From Otis tarda (lineage: Eukaryota; Chordata; Aves; Otidiformes; Otididae): a stretch of DNA of 64,000 bases. A program made the translations under genes and the position numbers. Position 1 is the first letter of the stretch. Each line of letters starts with the position of its first letter. Positions 23,280 through 36,636 of the stretch are shown piece after piece. The stretch covers positions 97,438,190-97,502,189 of the forward strand of contig CM048553.1 of the NCBI GenBank assembly GCA_026413225.1. Direction: 5' to 3'. The notes below the pieces were generated by a model. It was not told the DNA's origin. It did not search any database and saw only the letters and a program-made list of their open reading frames with translations.

Positions 23280-26200
23280 CGCCACGATTACATGGTTTTT
23301 ATAAGATACCTTAATGCATCTCAAAGCATTAATATTTATGTCACATACTTAGATGTATAGTATATAAAATGCAAACCAAGATGAAGTGAAGAATTGTAGA
23401 AGAAAACATTTAAATGTTTTCAAAATGAAATGAAGAAATTAAGGGTTATTTTATTAAGAAGAGTTGAAACGAATCATTTCATAGGTATTCTTTACTTTTG
23501 AGAGAAGTTTGTCTTCTGTTAATAAAAAAAATTAAAAATTTTCAAAAACTCTGCTGTGGAATTTGCAGATATGATGAAACTTGAAGTTAAGGAAGGATGT
23601 GGTAGGTTTCTTTCCTGCTCTGTAGTAGAATAATGTTAAAACGCACTTCTATATTACAGGATTCAGGGGCTGAATTACAATATAGCTTTCATATTATGTT
23701 GATTTTGAGAATTATTTCACTCTAATATTTCCTTGAACATCTCTTTATTAAGACATGATGGAGCAAATCCACAACTTGTTTATAAGGCATCAAGCAATTT
23801 CCTTTTTATTTTTAATTCAGATTTGAAAAAATAAATCTACAGACATCTTCACTAATAACTACAGTGATGTCTGAATTAAAATTTTGCACTCAGACTCTCA
23901 GCTATGTTAAAGACTTTTTTCAGTATGCAGAAGCAGAGCCTATTTCTGTGTTCTCGGCCTCCTGTGCTCTCGGCGGTGTAGCTTTCAATATTTTCACGTT
24001 GCTCAAAATCTGTGTGACTTTATTAGCACAGCGCTGAGCCTGAGCTAATATACCCTGCTGAGGGACTTAGCTGCGGCACAGAGCTCTGGCAGAATATCTC
24101 CTGATATTGTAAGAATTACTTGTTAAACTCTATACATGCTGTTGACATAGCAGCAGCGTTTTGAAGCACCGACTAATGCTTCCACAGCTGTAGGTAGTAT
24201 CAGGCACTTGGTTATTATTAGGAAAGTTGCCAACATATTAGCAATGTTTGTATGCATAGTTACTATAGCCAAAGGTACTCTTTGTTGTTAGGCACCACTG
24301 TTAGAAATGTACTTAAAATGTCTTAAATCTCCCACTACTGTAGCCCCAGCTGGCTGTGGAAGCTAATAACATTGGCAAAAAGCTCCTTAGAAATTATAAG
24401 CAACACCCATATGCCAGCATTTGTTGCTAAGTGAAATAAATTGTTACTAGCACCGCCAAGTTGCTGGAACTGCTTGTAATAGCTGTGAACCCCAAAGCAG
24501 GTGATTAATGTCGGCTCGAAGCATTGCTGGCTGCCTGACGGAGCTTGTAACGCTCAGGAGCTCCGAACTGCAGGACTCCTGACAGCTGCAAGCATTGCTG
24601 ACTTCCTAGCAATATATGTAACAGCTGCAAACCCGGACATACAGGGTCCACAGCATCTCTTTTGTCTGTCTTTGCTTGGCTCTGGTGAAATCTCATTGCC
24701 AAGGCAAAAACTGAGCAATTTGAGAATGTCCGTGTAGTTATTTTTGCTGGTAAATCAGCTGATAGGTTTCATTACGTGAAAATATTAAATTTGGGTTGGT
24801 TTTGGTTGTTTTTTTTGGTGTTTTTTTTTTTTTTTTTGTAATTACAGCTGTCTCTGCATTTTCAAGAAAGGAGGAGGCTGGATCTTCAGTGTGACCATAC
24901 TCTTTATTTATTGCCGGGGGTGGGGATGAGCTTTTACGAAACCACTTATAAAATTCTTATCCTGGGAGCAGTTCCATACTATTTCCTATCTCAGTGTAAT
25001 TGAAAGCAGCCTGAGGATTAGAGATTTAGCTTCCAACTAAGAATTGCCAGTTGCAGCATTGTGCCAGCATCTTCCACCGGCTGCTTGTTGTCTGTGTGGG
25101 AAGCTGCAGTGAGTATCAGAAGACTTAGTAATAAAACATAAACCTTTAAAGACATTACTCTGTACGCATATAAAAGGTCAGCGCATAGGCCAGTTGTCCT
25201 ATGGTAGCTGATATGTCATGTTGCAATATAGGAGTTCTAAAGGCATGCAAGTAATGATAACATCTATAACATTATCAATGGGATACACAAAATTACTGAT
25301 TAATCGAGGATTTATAAGAGGCCAAAACTCAGTATTTTCCCATGAACATCTACTTTTTTGTTAGTAGAAGGAATATTTCCAGTGTCTCTGACAAAATTGT
25401 GTTTACTAGTCCTTGGACTGCTAAGCAACTGTCCTCAGATCCTGAAATCCTGACTTTCTTATTAAACACAAATATTGTTTACTATGGTGATGAGCACGGT
25501 GTATTGCTCAGGTAATTAAAACTGTGTTGTCGCGAGTCCTTGTGAACTTTCACCAAGCCAGTAGTTTATCCACTCTCTTTTCTAAGCAAGAACTATGCAG
25601 TATAAAATAAAACATGAAAAAAAAAACACGGATTCTGAACAAAGTAGAAAAGATGGTTCCTCAAGTAAAGGATGATTAACCTGTGGATCTTTTTCTGTGG
25701 ATTATTATGCAGGCCAAAAATTACAACTTCAAAAAGTAGCTGGAGTAGATAAATTTGGGGAAGGAAAAAAAACCATGAGGAATGTCAAATGTAAAGACAT
25801 CAGAAGGATCTAGAGAAGTCTGTGAGCCATCAATTTCTACAGGCTGGTAGTTTCCTTTGGGAATGTCTCTAACAGTGGTCGAGAGCAGATGTCTGGGAAT
25901 GAGCAGGTGCAGAGGTGAAGGAAACAGTGGTATGTATCTTTGTTTTGACCTAGTGTGGCCATCGCCCTGGTATGTTCTTAAGCTTTTTTTGAATCCGAGC
26001 AGGTAGCTAGGGCACAGTGGACCTCAGCATAGGTGTTTGCCTTCCTTTGTGAACAACTTGATTGAATAAATGTGAATGTTGTGTGGATTTTTCCCATTCA
26101 TCTCCTCAGACTGTCAGCTCTCAAGCTGCATGAAGAGGAGTGAAGCGATAACAAATTTATGGCTGATTATCTTAGGTGAAATCTAAAGCTACTCTCTTAT

Positions 26201-26767
26201 CTGCAGTTCTTAGATGGATGGCAGTTTCTGAGCGCAATAGCAATGAGATAACTGCGTTTGTGGGATTTGTGAATTTGCATTTGTGAAACCATGTGTTGGA
26301 ATTACGTGATTCAAATAACACCGTGTTTTTTCAATGACAGCCATCTAAATAATGAGACAGTAAGCTGGCTGCCTGGGCCTGAAATACTGCACAGTAACTG
26401 CATATACAGAAACAAGACAAAGGAGATTTTGGTTTAACACTGTTAGTTTGAATTTAGTGAAGATATTTTCTGTACAGCTATGTGTGAACAGTAGGGCTAA
26501 GGGACATCATTCGTATGGAATAATGTATTTGCTCCACTATCAATTTGTTGGCAAAGAGCGAAATAGAGGGATATACCATACATATTATTCTGCTTTAGAG
26601 CTTCACCTTACAATTGCACCTTAGTGGTTTTTAAAAGTAATTGTTATGACTGTTTCATTTCACTGTTTTTATTTTTCTGTTTTAAATTATTTTTATCAAG
26701 AATGTTTTGGAGAAGATGACAAGTATGGAATTCAAGTATGGATGTAGGCATTCAAAAATATATTATT
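23280..26767. other. Intronic interval, no gene seen
   Basis: AT-rich, with a T run near 24806-24838 and a short region of loosely repeated words at about 24455-24650 described separately. No transposon family was recognised. Confidence 0.55.
24455..24650. repeat. Weak tandem-like repetition (about 60-72 bp period)
   Basis: Three segments start with TTGCTGG/TTGCTGA and run through TTGTAA/TGTAAC and AGCTGTGAAC/AGCTGCAAAC: near 24463, 24523 and 24596. Match quality is low, so it may be an old duplication or coincidence. Confidence 0.3.
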
Positions 26768-27390
26768 TAGACTACAAGGGTTGATACTGGGGCCAATGCT
26801 GCTTAACATCTTGGCAAGTAATGACTTGGATGATGGGGCAGGGCACACCCTCAGCAGATTTGCAGGTGTAACAGAAATAGGAGAAGAGGCAGGTTGGTAC
26901 ACCAGGTGGTATTTCTGCTATTCCATGGCATGTTGAGAGGCTGGAGATCTTGGCCAGCAAGAATCTCCTGAAGCAGAGCAAAGGGAAATGCCAAGTCCTG
27001 CCCTTGGGGAGGAAAAAACCCAGTACTGACCCGTACAGGCTGGAAAGCAGCTTTTTTCAGTAAAGGCCCTTGGGATCCTGATGGCCATCAAGTGGAACCA
27101 GAGCCAGCAAAGTGCCCTTGCAGCACAGGTGGCCAGCAGCAGGGGAAGTGGGTGAGTCTACTTCTCTGCTCAGCCCAGAATAGAGCACATCTGGAGTGGT
27201 GTGTTCGGGTCTGAGGTCCCCAGAACAAGATCGACACGGACCTACTAGAGCAAAGTCTAGCAAAGGGCCCACTCCAAGGATGAAGGGATTCGGGCGCCTG
27301 TCGTATGAGGAGAGCCTTAAGAGAGTTGGGATCATTTAGCCTGGAGAAGAGAAGGCTCAGGGGAGATCTTTTATGTGTATAAATATGTCT
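26768..27390 (+). mobile_element. Old CR1 LINE fragment, sense orientation
   Basis: The + strand shows decayed CR1 ORF2 text. ATACTGGGGCCAATGCTGCT then TAACATCTT corresponds to the VLGPMLFNIF block. CAGATTTGCAGGTGTAACAG sits where FADDTK is expected and has lost the catalytic aspartates. CTGGAGAAGAGAAGGCTCAG then GGGAGATCTT matches [12 protein letters not shown]. Numerous stops and frameshifts are present. The fragment ends inside the coding region near 27390, so it is truncated at the 3' side too. Confidence 0.85.
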
Positions 27391-29020
27391 TACACTGTAT
27401 AAAATTCTTAGGAATTTTTTTTAATACTTCAGTTTTTGTAAGAATGAAGGCAGTGTTTGGCATTATTGCTCCTTGTTCTGCAGTCACCTTTCTACCTGCC
27501 CCCATCTTCCAGAAGAGCTTCCAATTCTTGCCTCTTCTGAGCAGCTCAAGAGGAGGCAAGTTGAGGTTACGCCAGGGACAGAAGGATGGGTGTTTTGTGC
27601 CTTTGTATTACACGTCTCAAGAAGGAGGCAAATGTCCTGTATTGCAGGATAGAGGGGAGAGGTAGGAAAACATATAGGGGAGATGAGGGGACATATGCCT
27701 GTTTCCAGCCTCACCCCTCCAAAATTGCAGTGGCTGCTCACTCTTTGAAAGCTGTTATGACTGTGCTGTACCTTCCTGAAACAAGCATGCAGAATCCCAG
27801 AAATATCCAGAAGCTGTAATATTCCTTTTGGAGTCGTTGCCCTCCCATGCCACCTCCTGACCAGCTCCCTTCCAGCCACCACACTGAATTGAGTCCTGCA
27901 GGCTCAGAACTTGAATAATGTGTGGTTTTACTGGCAGTGCAAGACAGAGGCTGTTGACATTGGAAAATTATGTGTATTGATCTTTGTGTAGCTTATGAGT
28001 TTTCAATAACATCAATAAGTAATAGCATCAAAATTTCTGAATTATTACATATTCTATGTGAATACAGAAGAAATCCTTTCCATCAGCAATGGGGCCACTC
28101 CATTTTCATTAGATCAATAACTTAAAAGAAGACATCACTTTAACACAAAAGGAATTGAAACAACTACAATTTGAATGACATCCTGACACCATCGACATAT
28201 TTTATAGCCAATAAATAGAAGAGAATAATATTTCCTTTTTTTTTTTTTTTTTTTTTCCTGGATCTACTAGTTCAAAACATTTCCACACCATGTGTTTTTG
28301 AGCCTTTACTCTGTTTTGCTTTTTTCATTGTGGCTCCAGGGAAACTTCATATATACGGTGCACCATTTTGTGCAAAGTAAAATGAGAAATCCTTCTACCC
28401 ATCTACCTCTTTTCTATATTTAGCTGGCTGTCATAGGGGAATAATTGTGCCTGACTCCCCAAACGAGAAATGGATTGTGTTTCGTTGCAGTATCTGTTCG
28501 GTTTCCTCTTTCCCTCAATTTTGCCACGCTGCTTCTGCAAAGCCATGCTGTTTAGTGTAGAAAAGGGTGGGTTAAAGTTGTAGTCCCTTCTCTTTGATTT
28601 AGTCATTTAAAGTACATTTCCTGTTATATTTCAGGTGTGTTGCACTTGTCTTCTCATAAAGCAGAATGTACAAAATGCTGACAATAGAGCGCGAGTGCTT
28701 AGCTCCATGACTGTTTGTGGGAGCTGAAGTGTCGTGCGGTGGTTGGGATATAGCAGGGGCATGTGGTGTTGGCCTAATCCAACAGCAGGTGGTACCAATG
28801 GAGCCTCAGCAGTCAACTTTGGTGGGGTTTGTGTGTACCACAGGTCTTCCTGCAGCCGTAGCTGTGCGGATACACATACAAAAGCTTAAAAGGACCAAAC
28901 ACAAGTATTTGGGCATTGTTTTGTTTGACTGTTGCTTGAGGTTTGTGGTAAATGAGCAGTAGTAAAAATGAAGCTACTTTTCCTAATGGGTGTATGGCAT
29001 GTTATACGGGCATGACATAT

Positions 29021-29066
29021 GATGACACTACATGCTTGATGACACTACATGCTTAATAACACTACA
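29021..29066. repeat. Short tandem repeat, 17-bp unit
   Basis: GATGACACTACATGCTT occurs at 29021-29037 and 29038-29054, followed by a partial diverged third unit AATAACACTACA. Confidence 0.9.
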
Positions 29067-32000
29067 AAAAACCCACTGGCTCAAACAGCAACTCTTATTC
29101 AACAAAGTAAATGGCTGCCCCATAAGTTGCTTTGAGGTTTTTATGTAGAAGTGGAAGTATTATGCTATGGTGAAAGATGTGGTAAGGAGAGGGTTCAGAC
29201 TGTTTTGAGACACCTGACCTGAATCTCCAAGTATTTTTAAGATTGAGAGAAATGAGAGTTACCTTAAACCTTAGCACTATGGTAAGAATTTTTCCAGGCA
29301 GTGAAGATACGGATTCACTTGAACATTTTGTGATGTCTTTATTTGCCTTTTAATATGATTTTTTAAGATTTAAGGCACAATCAGTTTTACTGACTAGTTT
29401 AAACTTTTGAAGAGATCAAATACCTAAAAGTCCTGAGGTGTTGAGGCCAAAGTGTCTTCTAGGTGCCTCACTGTTTCTTCACATGCTTAAATATCTATAT
29501 AGATCTGATAATTTTTGAGATTCATTTGACCAAGTGCAGTGTAGGTGGCTGCATTTGATACAGTCACTGTAGTCTCCCATTAGTGCCTACAGTAGTGAGA
29601 AGCAGATGCTTCTAGGGAGTGATTCATCTCACCTTAAGTTTTATCTCAGGCAAGTCAATACAAGTTGTCATGTACCAATATAAATCACATCAAACTTGAA
29701 GCTTTACACTGCTGTTAATATACTGGGAGGTAAAATTCCTCCTGTAGACTTAAGAAAAGTCCTGGAAAGCATATGCTATCCTCTACTTACTGTTTTCTGA
29801 GGTCCAGAACCCAGAAACCCAAGGTTTTCAGTGCTTGTAGACCTCTGGAGTTCCTTTGCTGAACACGTGAACATATAATTGTGCAGCTGATTAGATGCTT
29901 GTGTTTGCACGTACCAGGTCAAGTACTCGCAAAGCCAAGGTCTCAGCAGATTATCGATAAGGCCAAGATTCCTCCTGTTCACTGCATCTGTCCACGATAC
30001 CTGTCTGTGTTTTGTTTTAGTCTGATAATTTATTTTTTTTTTCCCTGCAGCGTGTCTTTTTTTTCTGTGCTCTGAACAGCACCTCTTCTATTCTCTCTTG
30101 TTGTTTGTCCATCTGGGTCATGGTCTCTTACCCAATTCTTGTGCTGTTGCTTATTTCCTGACAAGGTTTCTCCCTGCTTTTTATCTTCAGAGCCTTATTT
30201 TGGAATGGGTCAAGAGGTTGTATTCAAGCTGTCCTTCTTCTGGCCACTCCTTATCTGTACTCTGGGAGGTGCTTTTCTGCTCAAAGTAATCTGAATCACT
30301 CTGCAAAAGGAAAATCAGGAGTCCAGGAAGCTGGAGAATAAATAAACTATGACTGTGATTGAAACAAAAGCTGGCAATTCCCCTAACTTATGGATAGTAG
30401 ACTGGAAGAATCTGGTAACCAAACTAAGGAAAAAAAAAAAAAAGAAAAAAAAAAAGAAAAGAATGCCTCCTGTTGATTTCTAGAACTTTCTGTGAACTTG
30501 CTGCAGAGGTGCCATACTCACATTAGGAAAAGTAGCTTCATTTTTACTACTGCTCAGTCAAACAGAGGTGGTCTGTCACTTGTGGTTTACTTTCTCTTTT
30601 CTTGCTGGGTAAGTGACCAAATATACCAGGTCTCAGTTCTCAAAGACATAGTTCTCTTCAGTAGGTAACTTTAAAGGGTTGGGGGGGAAGGAAATCCTGT
30701 TCATTTAACAAACATTTCACTATTCAACTTCAGAGAATTTCTGAATAACCTGCTTGTAAAAAAAAAAAAAAAAAAGACAATTACTCTAATTAAAATTATT
30801 TTATTTTTCACCCAGATGCACAGTACATTAATATAGGTTGTTAGTGCATCTCTTGATATGCATTCTTAAGAAAGCTCACATTATTTTAACTGTGGGAGGT
30901 GCTTCAAAATCCATAGTGAAAGTATGTTAGCATGAAGTAAAGTCTAATTCCTCAGGAAAAGCCATCCAGATCATAAGTTTAATTTCTGAAATCTTCATCT
31001 GACTATTCATGGTTTATATTTTCTGATCTGGAATCGCACTGGTCACCTTTGTCAAAAATGCTTTCCGTTTGCCCTGGTGTTTCTCCCATCATGAGTTTGT
31101 CCCATGTAGAGGCAGTGAAAATAGTAGATAGGTTCACATTTGGCAATAATATGTCCAAAAGCAGTGTTTGAAAAAGACTGAAAGACCTCAGGAGTACCCA
31201 AAATAACAGAAGCCAAAGTCAGTAAACTGTTAAGACCAAGTAGACAAAGCCATAAGATATGCGGTTAAGAAAAAAAAGCACCCGAAAAACGCACAAATAT
31301 GAAAACAACTTCGTAGGAAATGTTGTCTAAAAATAAATGTTAATTCAAAAAACTCTGTATCGCAGATGAGAAGGTTGAGAAGAGGCAAGTGACTTTAAAA
31401 ATTACAACTTAATCACTGCACGTAAGTGAGTAATAAATAATGAATTACATGAGATTGAATTAGGAAAGATGATATTTAAACCAGCCTTCCAAAACTAATA
31501 AGCACTACCATACTCTAATGCATGTACTGAGTTTTCATATATGAGTTTTTTTATCTCAAATCAATATAACTCTTGAAATATTTAAAATTAAACTATATTC
31601 TTAAGCACATTCCTGGCTCTGTGACAAAGATTGAGCACAAAGATTTTCCTTGCATGTGAAAAATTAAGGCTACATTTGGTTTAGTACTACATATGGATGT
31701 GGAGTGATTTAGTTCCGTTTTTATCGCACCTGGATGGTTGTAAGTTATGGAAAATATTGTAAGAAGAGCAGATTGATAGGGACTATTTTCGGGAATAGAT
31801 GGGATTGTAGTGAACTGTTTTATGGAGTAAGTGACAAAAAAAAGATAACAAGGTCTAGAGAAAACATTCAGCTTTCAGCCTGCAGGATCTAGGATGATGG
31901 CAGCAACTAAGGAAAAGTGTTGAGAGAGCTAATTGAAGTGTGCATAATCTTAAATGGTGTAGATAATGTTAATATTTTCTACCCAGTGTGCATTCTAAGA

Positions 32001-33451
32001 CCAGGGGCAAGTACTGTACTTAAAATCAAATGCGGACATAAAGAAACACTTATTAAATTAATAGTAACTGCTGAAGTGACCTGCAAGGCATAGGTATTGA
32101 GAAAAACACATTGAGGGCTACTCAGGCAACAATTAGCTGATGTCCTGGAGGCACTGGCACTGGGAGGAAGCACTCATGATTTCTTCCACTTCCTCAGTGA
32201 CATTCAAGAGGGGATTTTTGTTTTGTAACTGTACTCAGACCAAGGCTATTAGCCATTTTTTATTTTAGAAAAATAGATTATAACGCCTCATAAGATTTTT
32301 TTTTTTTTTTACAACCACTCATAGTTATCAAGTACAAACCACAGAATACGGCTTGAAGCTGACAAATAGTTTCGTGATTTAGATTGTCTGAATATATCTG
32401 CATGAACATTTCTTAGTTGCGTACGTTACTGGAAGGTTTTGTACATGTAGTTTTCTATCTAGAGCATCTTCTTAAAATCTGTATTGACTGCAGATAAAGA
32501 AAACTATAAAGTGTGTGTGATCTTGATTATTTCTTAGAGGAGGATCAATGACACATTTGACGTTTTAGTGCCAAATATATTATAATCATAATTAAGATTG
32601 GCATTTCTGCTGAAGGTTTTTAGTGGCAATGTAACCCAGGTTGCCCTTGCTGCTGGGCAAGCAGTACTTACTTTGCTGGCAATGTCTGTTGGCAAAGAAA
32701 GTTCCCTAATTTTTTTTATCAGTTTTTATTTCATCACCTCCCCTCCAGCAAACCCTCGATTTCTGTAGCATGACCCCTCTTTATCCATTATTAGAGAAGG
32801 TACAGTTCCAAATGACTGATGTCGGACTACTCTGTAAACGCTTCTGGTGGGGTATGACTGCAGCATGCAGTGCTGAGATATCAGAAAAGTTACAGAGCTG
32901 AAAGAAAAGGCAAATTAGCCCAGGCAGAGTGCAGAATTGGTGCTGGGGTATTGCTCCTAGGACCTGATAAGGCATCTCTGAGCTGTGCTGCTCCATGTAA
33001 ACAGCTGCTTTGTGTATTACTACATTGCATAGTGGGGATGTCACCTGTTTTGGCTTGAACAATTTGGGATTTCTTGCTTATGTTTGAAAGCAGAGAATGA
33101 AGAAATAAACAAACTGCTAATTCATGGCTTTGGGCTATGCAAAAAGTATTTTTGTATAGATTTCAGTAAATCGTGAGTTAACATGATGTGCTTGATTTCT
33201 TCAGATGCTATTTTTTCCAGTAAAATAAATAAACAATGGAAAGGACAGAATTGGGACTGTATTAGGGTGTCTGCTCCACAGAAGAACTGGGGAATTCTCA
33301 TTTTAAATCTCATCAGTGATCATTTTCTCTATTTCCGGAAGAGTGCAGGGTTCATTTGTTCACAAGAACAAGACACCCTCATATTGCACAATTGAAATAT
33401 CTTTCTATTGGGGGAAGTTTTTCCCTCCTTTTCCTCATTTAGAAGGGAAAA

Positions 33452-33485
33452 ATAATATCTTATTTAAAATAATATCTTATTTAAA
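33452..33485. repeat. Exact 17-bp tandem duplication
   Basis: ATAATATCTTATTTAAA occurs twice in direct succession. Confidence 0.9.
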
Positions 33486-36400
33486 ATCCAAATGTAGACA
33501 GAACAGCTGTAGTTTTAATATGTGTTAGCTGGATGAAGTCTAACAAAACAATACTAATAGAATGATAATAGTTTTGGGCAGCCAGCCAGGCACACACTGT
33601 TGTGAATAGGTTTGGAAATAATTTTTTTCTTTTTTTTTTTTTTTTAATGGATTATGGCACTATAGCTACTTTTTTTTTTTTTACAAAGTTGTTGGTTTTC
33701 ACTGAATTTTAAGTATAATCTCCTATAGACAAGAGATGGCCAAGCTGGGTAGCGAGAGTATGAGTGTAGGAGACTGCTTGATTTGGGATAAACAATAATA
33801 CTGTGACTGAAGCAGAGCAGGGATTTGAAGCTGAATTCTGATATAATCCAGGCCAGTAGCCAAATGCTAAGCAACTGAGTGTGACAGACAAAGATACCAC
33901 CCTATTTCGCAATGCAGTTCTATTTATGAAAATGCTCTAAAGATTTTATATTTTATTCTGCTGGGAAATGAATACAAATTTTGCAGCCACTTCTGTAGAT
34001 CTACCATATAATTTCAATGCTCTAGTCAACCTCTAGCAGTAAGCAGAACACCTGTGTTGGGTGTAAATGATTTGTGCCTAATATAGATATGAAAATATTT
34101 TCTGGGGAGTAGAAAAAGCAATGAATGATTGCCAGATTTATTCCCTTAGTACTTTTTTTTCTTTTTTTTTTTCTTTAATATCTGTTTCAAACCAGGATAG
34201 ACCTTTTCAAAGGAACGGTCAGAAGAAATATGCAATGAAAAGGGGATAGCACTTGTCTGTTTTACATGAATAGTGAAAGAATCAAGTTAAGCCTAGTGCT
34301 AGATTTTCACTTTTGGATGGGTAATCTGATTGAGATTGTTCTGCCTCATGTTCAGCTGGATACCTACTGAAATTATATGTCATAAAGTCTCTGTCAACTT
34401 TACCGGTTGTGCTGTTAACCATTGAATTGAAGGACACTCTCCATAACTCCATTATATACTTCTTTGGCATGTCTCAGAAGTAAGGTGAAAGCATTAGGTT
34501 TGTTAGGCAGTATTTATTAGAAATTAAAATGGATACCATTAATTGGACTTGAATTTGATCTATAACTTTATTCTGCTCTGAACACTAATAAGTGTTCTAT
34601 TTTCTATTTACCTGCCTTTAACATATTTTTTTCTTTTTCTACAAAGTTCTTAAATGGAGACTCTGGCTGGTGTGAACAGATGGGTGGAAGTTTTAATCTT
34701 CCAGCCCAAGAGACAGGTGAAGCAGCAATGCTAATATCTAGATAATTTACTTCATTTTTTTTTTCAGCAGATCTGCTACAATTTTCAGCTAGTGTTTATC
34801 CTCTCCATTACTAGAAGACAACCCCCACTACCTCAGCTGGGGATCAATTCAATCACTATTCTTCCACATAACCCACAGACTTTATGCGAGTAGAAGATTT
34901 TAACACTGAAAGACCAAACTTTATCACCTGATCTCACTTCTTGCATTCTGAGATCTACAGTTCCTACTGAGTTGTGTTGGGAGTCAGTCAGACCACTCAA
35001 GAGGGAAGCAAACAGGACTGAATGCTCCTTTCCCGTTAGCCTATAGGCACACATCTTTCAGCTGAAGTACTGCTCGTATAGATTTTATTTTATCTAAACC
35101 AGTTTCTACCCTCAAAAATATTGATTCATTCAGTAGCCAGGATTGCTTCCTGAAATGTCTCCAGAGAAGCATGCAGCTGAATATCAGTCTTATTGTGATT
35201 GGATTAATTCACTGGAATGCTATCAGCATGGAGGCGGGTGCCTTCCAACCTTGAGACCAGCTGGAAGTGCTTTTTCTGGAAACTCCCAGGTGCCAAAAGG
35301 CAGTCAGAGGAAGCAATTTCAGACACAGAATTAATGAAGGTAACGGCAGATGCTATTGGGCAGGAGTATTTGGCAAAGCATCTGATTTTAAAAGGAACAG
35401 TAGCTCTAATCAGATGGGTAATGTGTTATGGATGATGAAAGGGATGTTCGTTCATGAGATCCATTCTTGTCCAGTGTGTTTAATACAATGTCTGTTTTTA
35501 TGTTCCCATTTGGATGAGGCATACTGCCCATGTACCAGCTAGTGAGCCATCATAAATATTCTCCCAGACTTTTATTTTGCTCTTGCAACTGTTATAATGA
35601 AAGCCCATACAAAGTTAACAGAACATGTTTTAATGATGGTTAGTTTTATTTGTTATAGCACTGAAGTTTGTCCAGTCTCATAAAATCTTCTGAATGTACG
35701 TATGGTGGAGTCTCCAGAGCTTTCATTCGAGTAAATATTTAAGAGTATTTATGACAGGTAAAAGTGCAGCTGATTTACCACTGCTGGAAAATCATATTTT
35801 CTTGTTAATAATTTCTTCTTGAGTCCCCCTTCTTTCTTCTTTCAACTTATGGTAGTGCATTGCCTGTGCTATTTGAGGATCAGGATCAGATTATAGCTGA
35901 TAGGGAAGATTGCCACTTTGATTCCTAGGTATGGTGGAGAACCAGCTCCTTTACTGTCTGTATTTAGACACTTTTATCACCAACAGCTGTGCAGGCAAAT
36001 TGTCAAGAAATATTAGCTTTGTCTCTTTATCTTTATTACTCTGTGTTGCTTTCACCTGCTTTGAAGATCTGTGCAATGCCTCCATCAATGAAAGACACTT
36101 AGATTCTTATGTTGAACTAGTTTCCAGACAGATAGGTGTTTGTAACCATCTTTGCAATGTTATTTCCACACAACTCTTCTCTAAATTGTCCATAAAAGTT
36201 GTTTAGGTGATATATTTTATGCATTGGGGTGGGAAGGAGCAGTCTAATATATTAATTTTTTTACTTTACATGCTATCATGTATTTCTTAAGGTTCTCTTT
36301 AATATTCTTCTTGATTATATATCAGTATTTTCTTATTCCAAGTATTCTTATTATATTAAAATTTATTCATAACTTGACTACGGTAGGATCAAGTTCAGCA

Positions 36401-36617
36401 GAAGTTTGACTGCACATCTGGGCAAGTTGGCTTGTACAGTAAGGTTAATGTTAATCTTTAAATAGTGAATTAACATTTAACCTAAATCTTTATATTTTGT
36501 GTCTTTCAATATTTATTACAAAACATAAATTACCATTCAATTAAAAAAAAGCAATTTAATTGTTACGCTTCAATCTATTCTCTGTCTCTGGTTTAAGAGC
36601 ATGTCGTTTCACTCTGT

Positions 36618-36636
36618 GACATCATCTAATGATGTC
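36618..36636. repeat. Perfect inverted repeat (8-bp arms)
   Basis: GACATCAT, CTA, ATGATGTC. With the T before it this also contains a CRE-like TGACATCA half-palindrome. Confidence 0.8.

Noticed and set aside
30427..30460. Poly(A) of a processed retrogene
   Set aside because: A purine run exists, but no coding remains or target duplication were found next to it.
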